DNA of 64,000 nt from Megaleporinus macrocephalus (Eukaryota; Chordata; Actinopteri; Characiformes; Anostomidae): positions 5,022,155 through 5,086,154 of the forward strand of contig CM038704.1 in NCBI GenBank assembly GCA_021613375.1. Reading direction: 5' to 3'. Below the pieces are notes generated by a model. That model ran no database searches, was not told the origin of the DNA, and saw only the letters and a list, made by a program, of their open reading frames with translations. The translations under genes were made by a program, and so were the position numbers. Of this stretch, positions 56,508 to 64,000 are shown one piece after another (the first letter of the stretch is position 1; each line of letters starts with the position of its first letter).

Positions 56508-57015
56508 CACTGCTGTGCAAAAGTCTGAGGCACCTGAGCTGATAGTTTAAAAGTCTTTAACTGATCAATACATGTATTTTCACCACCAGATATCATTAGA
56601 ACAGATAATAATCATACATACAGTACAAAGTAACATGAATATCTTATTGTAAGAGAAGTAGATCATATCCAGGTTGAAGAACAAAGTGTAGTTCCAGATT
56701 TCTCCTGGACGCCCCAGACATTGTATGAATGTGTTCAGTTCCTTCAGCAGCAAATCTTGATTTAGCTTAATTAAGTACTGAGCAGTCAAAGCAGGTATTA
56801 GATGAGAACTGTAAATAATACTGGGTTGTTTAGGAGAAGCTTGGAAAGGGTTAAATAAACACACTGACGTATGTAAAAGCACTACGTACTGTATTAATGC
56901 TGTTAAAATATTTCAATAATAAAGTGTTTACTGAGTAAATAAAAGCTTTCTGTGTAAAAATGTTGTTTTTGAAGTATAATAATGTCCCCAAATGCCTGAA
57001 ACCTTTGCACAGTAC
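56504..57015 (+). mobile_element. MITE family A, full length
   Basis: The left end acactgctgtgcaaaagtct and the right end cctttgcacagtact are inverted. It carries the complete 510-bp interior of the family and is the best reference copy here. It inserted upstream of receptor copy 3, next to the TA run. Confidence 0.82.
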
Positions 57016-57211
57016 TACACATACATACATCAATATATATACACATTTGTTGTAATAGTAGAAAAAAATATACTCCATACTCACATTTAAAGAATTGCTT
57101 ACATGATCTAACATTGAAATAGTACAGAACTGACTGTTGATTATATAATATATAGAATTACTATTATAACCTCTATATGTTTCTGTTTCGTCAGCAAAGA
57201 CTAACAGGTTA

Positions 57212-57268
57212 AGCTGCTACTTTTATACCCTGTTTTCATTGCCTGCTATTCCCTCGTGGTAATGACAA
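57212..57268 (-). promoter_or_regulatory. Putative promoter module of receptor copy 3
   Basis: TATAAAAG on the minus strand at 57227-57220, and attccctcgtggtaatgac (plus) at 57248-57266. It matches the modules at 39690 and 61543. It lies 835 bp from the ATG against about 125 bp in copy 1. The extra distance is the TA run and the family A MITE. Confidence 0.5.
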
Positions 57269-57594
57269 GAACAGCCTCAATAAGACAGTGATAACATGAC
57301 ATTCAACATAATCCTTATCTAAGGAGCACCAAGAAATGAAAAAAAATAAAAAAATCACTTCAAATAAATCTGTAATATAATCTGTAATATAAACCTGTAT
57401 TATGTAATGTTTTAAACACTATATATTTGAAGTTTCACAGTCTGTTGTAACCTCTGCACAAGCTTTTTTTTTAATCACACTGACCTGTGCAAATCATATT
57501 CTCAAAACAAAAGTACGGTAACCTACTAAGTAACAGTACGTTCAAAGTTAGGGGGCTGTGACTCAGATCTGAAATGTTTACACTACATGCATTC

Positions 57595-57725
57595 TAGACC
57601 TAGAATTTGACCTCCACCTTTAACCCATCCGGGCACACACTAGTGAACACACACACTAGGGGGCAGTGAAACACACACATATAGACACCAGTGAACACAC
57701 ACACACACACTCATGCACACTAGAG
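57595..57725. repeat. SINE-like tail fragment with CA runs
   Basis: ctccacctttaacccatccg and cactagggggcagtgaaac resemble the tail of the SINE at 62695-62888. Confidence 0.4.
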
Positions 57726-57785
57726 AAGCACTTTAGAAGCACTGCTGTGTCAGATCCACTCACACCAGTACAACACAAACACAAA

Positions 57786-58110
57786 CAGTATTAATAGAGT
57801 AAGTAGTGCTTTTACATACGTCAGTGTGTTTGTTTAACTCTTTTCAAGCTTCTCCTAAACAACCCAGTATTATTATCAGTTCTCATCTAATACCTGCTTT
57901 GACTGCTCAGTACTTCATTAAGCTAAATCAAGATTGCTGCTGAAGGAACTGAACACATTCATACAATGTCTGGGGCATCCAGGAGAAATCTGGAACCTAA
58001 CTTTGTTCTTCAAACTGGAGCTCAAGATATGATCTACTTCTCTCACAATAACATATTCATGTTACATACACTTAATAATAAGATAAAAGTGCCTCAGACT
58101 TTTGCACAGT
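57786..58110 (-). mobile_element. MITE family A copy
   Basis: Reverse orientation. It ends gcctcagacttttgcacag at the right. The other terminus is missing. Confidence 0.78.
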
Positions 58111-58139
58111 AGCATATCTGTATATACATAATACCTAAT

Positions 58140-58320
58140 CAAATAAAACCTGCTCTGTTGTTGTCCTATGGGGGTCTTGACCATTAAAGAACAGGGTAAT
58201 AAAGTATACAGAGAATCAAATGAACAGTCTGTAAATGTAGCTCCTAAATGATCAGTGGAGCTGATAAAATGAACAGTGTGTGTAGATATAAGGAGGTGGT
58301 TTTAATGTTATGGCTAACTG
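58140..58320 (-). repeat. Family C inverted-repeat element, right end
   Basis: Contains acctgctctgttgttgtcct, agagaatcaaatgaacagtc and the end gtggttttaatgttatggct. Confidence 0.7.
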
Positions 58321-58682
58321 GCATAAACATCACTGTGTTTAGAATCTATGAGGTTGGTTATGTGCACTGACACACCCAAACAGGGACTGAATTTCAGAAC
58401 TTGCTCAATGCATGTTCAGTTAGTACACCAATTAAAACTGCCACTAACGTTAAACCCACCCATGGGGCCTAAACAATGTTCAGTCCAAACTGTGAGTGGT
58501 CACTTCGTATAGTAACTGCAGGAGGCTTGACAGAATGGCTTTAAAGCAGGTTTGCCATTAGGGGTCATTAAGTGGGACAGTGGCCCACTAATCAATCTTC
58601 ATGGTCCACTTAGAGGTTCTGTTGTGGAGACTCTTTATCTTCATCGTTGGTGTCATTGTAAGTCTGCATCAGTAATAGGAAA
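58321..58682. other. Unassigned gene-free stretch
   Basis: Nothing recognised. Confidence 0.4.
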
Positions 58683-59118
58683 AAAGTTTTAGGCACTAGG
58701 TTAGGGGACATTATTATATATAAAAAGCTTTGCTTTACTCATCAAAACTCTTTATTATTTAAATATTAAACAGTATTAATACAGTAAGTAGTGCTTTTTC
58801 ATACGTCAGTGTGTTTATTTAACCCTTTCCCAGCTTCTCCTTGTGGGAACAACCCAGTTATATTATATATTATACTTCATTAAACTAAATCAAGATTGCT
58901 GCTGAAGGAACTGAACACATTCATACAATGTCTGGGGCGTCCAGGAGAAATCTGGAACCTAACTTTGTTCCTCAAACTGGAGCTCAAGATCTGATCTATT
59001 TCTCTCACAATAAGATATTCATGTTACTTTGTATTGCATGTATGATTATTTACATCTGTTCTAATCATATCGGATGTTCGTACTGGTGAAAATATACTTA
59101 TTGATCAGATAAATAATC
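58683..59118 (-). mobile_element. MITE family A copy
   Basis: Reverse orientation. The left edge aagttttaggcactaggtta may be its diverged terminus. The interior matches the reference copy at 56504. The right edge is lost after cttattgatcagataaataa. Confidence 0.75.
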
Positions 59119-59519
59119 AGTTCTGATTGTGTAGTTCCTGACTTTCACACATTAACACAGTGCATGTTCATGAAATCTACATTTCCATAGAACCAAGGTA
59201 AAAACATGGATGAGAATATCATAGATCATAGTCAATCACATGGAATTTATCTTTACAGCACTTAACAGAAAAACTTCAAGAGCATATCTAATAATAGATT
59301 CATGATAAAAGTTGTGACTGCATTATATCCATTTTCCATGTTATCATACATTTCACTGTAAATTACTGAGCCTTTCCAGAAATCCAGAATCCAAAATGAT
59401 CTGTACGCTTGTTGAGTACCTGAATCCATTTAACATCCTACCACAATACCTGTGAAGGTAGGCCAGCTTATCTACAAGGTGGTGATGTTGACATGATTTT
59501 CTACATCATTACCTTCCAA
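59119..59519. other. Unassigned gene-free stretch
   Basis: Resembles 54700-54860 in places (aatccaaaatgatctgtac; cctgtgaaggtaggccagct), so it may be part of the duplicated receptor unit. Confidence 0.45.
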
Positions 59520-59760
59520 AGAAAAACAAACTCCAAACTCCAAATCTAGAAAAATCACAACTTTACAGGGGAGAGCAAAAACTGTCTTTACTTTCAATGT
59601 AAGTAAATGGAACCAGATATTTCCAACCTATTTTGGAGCATTTCTATTGGTCCATTCATTATGAAAATTTCACACAATGTAAATGGCAGCTGTCTTGTTA
59701 AAATGATATAGAGAAATAAAAATCAACAAAAATGGAGATACAATGATGCAACAGTCACAA
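59520..59760. mobile_element. MITE family B copy
   Basis: Includes caactttacaggggagagca, ttctattggtccattcatta and aatggcagctgtcttgtt. It lies at the same relative position downstream of receptor copy 4 as the copy at 54965 does to copy 3, so it was probably duplicated together with the gene. Confidence 0.7.
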
Positions 59761-60236
59761 ACAACCACAGCAACATCTTTTTACTGGGATTGTAGCTTTA
59801 TAGTCACAAACATTCTGCTTTGCACATTGTTTTTAATGTCCATTTATTTCAAAACATGTAAAGATTTTTGATGATTATATTTATCATTTAGGATTATCAG
59901 TGGTTGGCACACAGTCCTCCATGTACATCTTAAAACTTTTTTTCTTTCCTGCAATTAGGCTACTGATAACTCATTAATTAAAATTTAATAAACTTAATAT
60001 TAATAAAATTAATAAAGGTTATTATCTATTATGTCATACCTTATTTATATACGTACTTTTCTATTTTTCTTATTTTATTTCTTTCTTTCTGTTTGGGTAT
60101 GCCCTTCTGCTGCTTGTTCCCATCCCCACTTTTCATTTCTTTCACTTATCTACTATATATTTATTCGATTGTATCTTGTATTGTGTTGTTTGTAAAGCGT
60201 CTTTGAGTTTCTTGAAAAGTGCTATATAAATAAAAT

Positions 60237-60267
<31 letters not shown>

Positions 60268-60380
60268 CCAATCAGTTGCTCTGTGGCATCATTCATATCA
60301 ACACTTCTTCTTAAGGTGCAAACGATCAGGTCTTGCCTTTGCATTGAAATACTTTGAATTGACATTAAAAATTACTCTTA
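59761..60380. other. Downstream region of receptor copy 4, with an (ATT)n run
   Basis: 60238-60268 is an (ATT)n microsatellite following a LINE-like tail (gtgctatataaataaaatg). 60270-60330 is the receptor 3'-flank block. Confidence 0.6.
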
Positions 60381-60381
60381 A

Positions 60382-61305
60382 CTAAATTATATTAGCTGTA
60401 GGTTTAACCTTCATGTTAAATAAACCACATGTTAAATACATTCTGACATATTTGTACATTTTTTGGTCTCGGACTCCGTATATAAGAGGACTGAGCAGCC
60501 TTGGAATAACATTAGACACTAAATAGGTAAGATACATAAATATGGTTCTGTATTTTGGAAACAGTGCTAAGAAAAAATAGTTGATAAGTGGAGTAACATA
60601 AGCGAGCATGCAGAGAAGAAGCTGCAGACCATGCAGCACAATAGTGTTCCGGGCTTTTCTGGCAGAAACCTGATCCGACGTCGCAGCTTTGGCTGCCTGA
60701 AGGATCTTGAAGTAAGTAAAGATCAGGGTCATCCACACACACGATAAATAAAGCACCTCTACAGTGATGGTTCTAACGAGGTGCTGATTTGAGCCAAAAA
60801 CATTCTTGCTGTAGCAGATAATGGACATTGAGAAGATACTGATGGGCTCATTCACCAGGACTATGATGATATCAGTCAGCGCAGGAATGAAGGTTAGAAG
60901 CCATATCAGGCCGATGAGGATGTAGGTCCTGTTCACTGAGCAGAGCTGAGCGTGATGCAGCGGTTTGCAGATGGCGATGTAGCGCTCCAAGGCCATTCCA
61001 GCTAAATTCAGTGGAGTGTTTTCTGCAGTTATTGTTGTAAACAGAAGTAAGACACTGCAGACCCCCACATTCAAAAAGGGTAAAGCGTAACTTAGAACAT
61101 ACAGAGTAACTGAAAGGCAGAGCATGATAATGTCATTGATGACCAGGTGGATGTACAGAATGTATCTCGTGTCCGTGTAGAAAACTGGATTCTTAAAAAA
61201 GGCAAACACAAAAATCCCATTGATGTAGGTTATGATGACACCCAACCCGACTGCAACAAAGTTCTTCATAAAGGCTTCTTCAAAAGAGTCCCGGCTTGAG
61301 TTCAT
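60382..61305 (-). CDS. Odorant receptor, teleost 131-2-like family (copy 4)
   Basis: 307 residues, MNSSRDSFEEAFMKNFVAVG at the start. Landmarks as in copies 1 and 3: DTRYILYIHLVIND, GMALERYIAICKPLHH (ERY at 107-109), YFKILQAAKAATSDQVSARK, NTIVLHGLQLLLC, PRLLSPLIYGVRDQKM. Helix 3 entry differs from copies 1 and 3 (LYVLSYALPFLNVGVCSVLL against LHVLTYTVPLLNFAFCSVLL), so that part of the ligand pocket may differ. The GTG at 61311 is not used. The ATG at 61305 follows the conserved cttcagTGAGG. Ends FNMKVKPTANII. Confidence 0.93.
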   Translation of the reverse strand: MNSSRDSFEEAFMKNFVAVGLGVIITYINGIFVFAFFKNPVFYTDTRYILYIHLVINDIIMLCLSVTLYVLSYALPFLNVGVCSVLLLFTTITAENTPLNLAGMALERYIAICKPLHHAQLCSVNRTYILIGLIWLLTFIPALTDIIIVLVNEPISIFSMSIICYSKNVFGSNQHLVRTITVEVLYLSCVWMTLIFTYFKILQAAKAATSDQVSARKARNTIVLHGLQLLLCMLAYVTPLINYFFLALFPKYRTIFMYLTYLVSNVIPRLLSPLIYGVRDQKMYKYVRMYLTCGLFNMKVKPTANII

Positions 61306-61542
61306 CCTCACTGAAGCAATGTTTGGATGAATTCTATATGGATATGAAAGTCAATTTTATCAAACAGAACTATATTTACATATTTATTAAACAGCTATTT
61401 CATGGCACAATAAATATGTAATATAAATGTGATTGTAACATAAAACTAATGCAATTGTTATTAGTATAAATAATTCTATATATGTGTTTGTAAATTAAGT
61501 GATAGAAATATGTTCCTCAGTTAAGACTAACATGTTAAATCT

Positions 61543-61602
61543 ACTTTTATGCTCTTCTTCATCTGTTTTTAATTGCTGGTGTTTCCCTTGTGGTAATGAC
61601 GA
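61543..61602 (-). promoter_or_regulatory. Putative promoter module of receptor copy 4
   Basis: CATAAAAG on the minus strand at 61551-61544, and tttcccttgtggtaatgac (plus) at 61582-61600, parallel to copies 1 and 3. An aattg element lies between them. Confidence 0.48.
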
Positions 61603-62035
61603 AGCAGCCAAAATTAGATGACAGTAATCGTCATCTCAAGAGCACCAAAAAAGTTAAACAGTAACTCAGCTGAATAGTTAATTACTAGTACTTTTCTGCA
61701 AACTTTAAACACAAAGCAATAAACGTTTTTTTTTGTACCACTTTGTGTCTTTAAATATTATGGGCATATTTGTGTATATTTTGGCCCTGAGTTTTATGTA
61801 TTTCCACAATTTAGAGATATTCCAGCTTTATTTTATTTCACACTGGTGTTTAGTATCGCAACCTTGAAAGTGTTGTCTTCACATGACACACATAAATCAA
61901 ATTCTCAACAGGATAGTAAGGATGATAAACTTTCTTTTGACCTCTAGTGGTTTAACTGTGAAACTGCAGTATGGAAGTAGGGGGCTTTTTCAATCCTATG
62001 TAATATTTGTAGTGCATGAATGAAACGAAAGCGTG
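61603..62035. other. Duplicated upstream flank of the receptor unit
   Basis: agtggtttaactgtgaaactgcagt at about 61948-61970 matches 40038-40062 upstream of copy 1. The flank of the gene was therefore duplicated along with it. No gene here. Confidence 0.55.
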
Positions 62036-62164
62036 GGTTGGTGGATCACCAACACAAACTGACACACCACCACCACGGCAGTGTCACTGCAGTTCTGAGA
62101 TTGATCCACCACCCAAATAATACTTGTCCTATGGTGGCCCTGTGTGAAGCTTCAGCTTAAAGTT

Positions 62165-62645
62165 AAGCTCAGCATCATCCACATACATAATGATAGAACC
62201 TCACATGTGGTGCTGGTTTATTGCAAAAACCAGAGACAATAAACATATTCATGATTTGCAGAAACAAAGAAATAGTCGTATCAGGTCGATGAGGATGTAG
62301 GTCCTGCTCACTGAGCAGAGCTGAAGGTTTGCGGATGGAAATTCAGCGCTCCAAGGCCATTCCAGCTAAAGTGAGTGTTTTCAGTTGTAGAGCTGAACAA
62401 AATCAGAAATCCACAGGCTGTGACATTCAATAGAGATACCATGTCAGCACATGCAGGGTATGATTATGTCATTGATGACAAGGTGGATGTACAAAATGTA
62501 TCTTGTGTCCATTTAGAAAACTGGATTCTTAAAAAAGCCAATTGAAAGACTCCTGTTGATGTAGGTTATGATGACACCCAACTCAACTGCAACAAAGTTC
62601 TGTAAAAGCATCTTTAAAGTGGGCCCAGCTTGAGTAGATAGATTG
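62165..62645 (-). pseudogene. Odorant receptor pseudogene (131-2-like)
   Basis: Minus-strand sequence aligns piecewise to copy 4: the start region near 62640 (AHFKDAF with shifts), helix 1-2 (ggtgtcatcataacctacatc; ccaccttgtcatcaatgaca), the ERY region (gctggaatggccttggagcg) and the helix 4 start (ctcagtgagcaggacctacat). The start codon is lost, several deletions and stops are present, and everything after about helix 5 is missing. It was formed by the same duplication series. Confidence 0.85.
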
Positions 62646-62694
62646 ATACTTGTATGCAGTGAGACTCACATATACACACACACTAAAGAACAGA

Positions 62695-62888
62695 CACACT
62701 TGGGGTAGTGAGCACACTTGCCTGGAACGGTGAGCAGCCCAACCCCAGCACCCGAGGAGCAGTCAGGGGTTAGGTGCCTTGCTCAAGGGCACTTCAGTCG
62801 TGTCCTGACGGTTCATGGGATCGAATCTGGCAACCTTCCAGTCACAAGGCTGGTTCCCTAACCTCCAGCCCATAACGGCCCCTAGCTG
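62695..62888 (-). mobile_element. tRNA-derived SINE, second family
   Basis: On the minus strand the head gggccgttatgggctggagg (A-box area) is followed by aggttgccagattcgatccc (B-box-like). The body has gtgcccttgagcaaggcacc. It ends in CA-rich sequence. Confidence 0.7.
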
Positions 62889-63600
62889 AAACTTTCAGAT
62901 GGATTCTTTCATTCTGGTCTGGGGAACATTTTGTGACATTCTCTGAACCTGCTTATCTGTGTAGAAGACACTCTCATATTTGGGTATGAATCCATCCTTG
63001 CAGATCACGTACACCATACATGCTGATTGTCCTCCCTGTAGCGGATGGGATCTTCCAGCAAGTCAATGTGACATGTCACACATTGGTTGGAGGAGCTGTG
63101 CAAGACATACCCTAGACAAGGGTATACAATTAACATGGACGGAGGTGACGTGTCCCCACTGATATCCAGTGATTGTTGAATTGTTCCCAACAATAATTTG
63201 ATTACCAAATAAACCCTGATCTGTCAATATCTCGTTAACCAAGAAGTGCAGACAGGGTTAAATTCCCTTGTTGTTCCCTACTTTTATTAATGCTAATTTA
63301 TTAGAGATGTCAGTTGCAAGTAATGTTGATGAGTCTTCAGATGTAAACTCACTGTTTACTGGTTTGAAACTGGCTGAAACTAGCCTATGTCTTGGAGTTT
63401 AATTGAGACTTTAGGAAAAAACTAATTTATTTCTGGGGTTGGTTTTGTGGACAACAGCACCAGGCCATGCAGTGCTCCATGTATTAACCCTGGTGTATGA
63501 GACCTGTTTCATTTGCACTATGGCTGAAGTATGAAGTACTCTTTGGGCCAGACAAAGAGTGATCCAAATAAATGATGACCACAAGAACAACAAGGCCTTA
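62889..63600. other. Unassigned stretch
   Basis: A 67-codon minus frame (63005-63208) with four cysteines/histidines (NQCVTCHIDLLEDPIRYRED) might be part of a decayed mobile element, but I do not recognise it. Confidence 0.4.
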
Positions 63601-63604
63601 GCAT

Positions 63605-64000
63605 CCCTCGCCCAGACTAGGTTTACTTGGCCCCCACCCTGGAACCAGGCCTACAAGGGCTCTGAAACCAATATCCTTGAGAAAAGCTGGACTTTGTTTC
63701 ATTCTTGAGTTGGCCAGGCTGAGAGGTGGGTGTGGGCTTATTGGTAGCCCCCTTGCTAAATGCCTGTATATTGCAGTTCTCCCCAGTGGATGAGAGGGTA
63801 CTTTATCTGCACTTTCGGGTTGGGAAACTGGCTCTGACTGTTGTCTGCGCTTATGTGCCGAACAACAGCACAGAGTAACCAGCCTTCTTGGAGTCCTTAA
63901 ATGGGGTGTTGGGAGTGGCAAGTGATGGGAAGGAATGGTCTCTCTGATCTGAACCTGGGTGGTGTTTTGTTATTGGACTTCTGTGCTTATCACAGTTTAT
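63605..64000 (+). mobile_element. LINE endonuclease-region remnant, runs off the window
   Basis: The plus strand reads KLALTVVCAYVPNNSTE near 63827, then PAFLESLNGVLG, and in another frame NGLSDLNLGGVLLLDFCAY near 63937. These correspond to the APE-type endonuclease of non-LTR elements (VVCAYAPN and D-N-SG-LLLDFC motifs). A stop and frame changes make it inactive. It is probably longer beyond 64000. Confidence 0.75.

Noticed and set aside
56386..56520. 45-residue extension of receptor copy 3
   Set aside because: It is the translation of a (TA)n run. The paralogues start at MNSSRD.

Overview
The window looks like nuclear DNA from a teleost fish. Three things point there: an intron-containing voltage-gated potassium channel gene of the kcns1 (Kv9.1) type, a cluster of one-exon odorant receptors of the fish-specific 131-2-like family, and a dense load of fish-type repeats (Tc1-like, hAT-like and Harbinger-like elements, L2-like LINEs, tRNA-derived SINEs, minisatellites). 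An otophysan such as a characin or catfish is my guess from the repeat families, but this is not proven. I see no rRNA, tRNA gene, CRISPR array or bacterial-style operon.

Layout. 1-16 kb is gene-free as far as I can tell. It holds tandem arrays (1-460, 3.06-3.93 kb, 5.06-6.71 kb, 11.35-12.5 kb), LINE fragments, one hAT element with target-site duplication (9.71-10.66 kb) and a SINE (13.75-14.06 kb). 16.0-23.6 kb is kcns1 on the minus strand: two coding exons (22593-23558, then 16016-16555) joined in phase 0 give a 501-residue silent Kv subunit. The 6-kb intron carries a 177-bp MITE with perfect 8-bp duplications and a three-deep nest of DNA transposons. A CpG-rich block at about 32.49-32.78 kb, with a minus-strand consensus donor at its edge, is a plausible kcns1 promoter and non-coding first exon.

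23.6-38 kb is repeat-rich. It includes a 1.36-kb inverted-repeat element with an internal 45-bp satellite, a LINE split by a 44-bp satellite (34.4-36.3 kb), and nested MITEs. 38.6-62.6 kb is an odorant receptor cluster, all on the minus strand: three close paralogues of exactly 307 codons (38646-39569, 55462-56385, 60382-61305), one diverged member of 310 codons (50410-51342) and one degenerate copy (about 62165-62645). The three paralogues share an upstream module with a TATA-like box and a conserved TCCCTnnTGGTAATGAC-type block, and the diverged member has a similar arrangement. Between the receptors lie a roughly 6-kb composite Tc1 element that has swallowed an LTR-like segment and a second, larger copy of the satellite-bearing element (44.4-46.8 kb, about 43 units), and a decayed Ty3/gypsy pol (53.1-54.2 kb). 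The right end enters a LINE endonuclease region that runs out of the window.

Functionally there are two unrelated units. Kcns1 would modify Kv2 channels in neurons. The receptors would act singly in olfactory sensory neurons. Nothing suggests that they cooperate. The most notable things beyond the genes are structural: satellites growing inside mobile elements, multi-level nesting, and a shared receptor promoter module.
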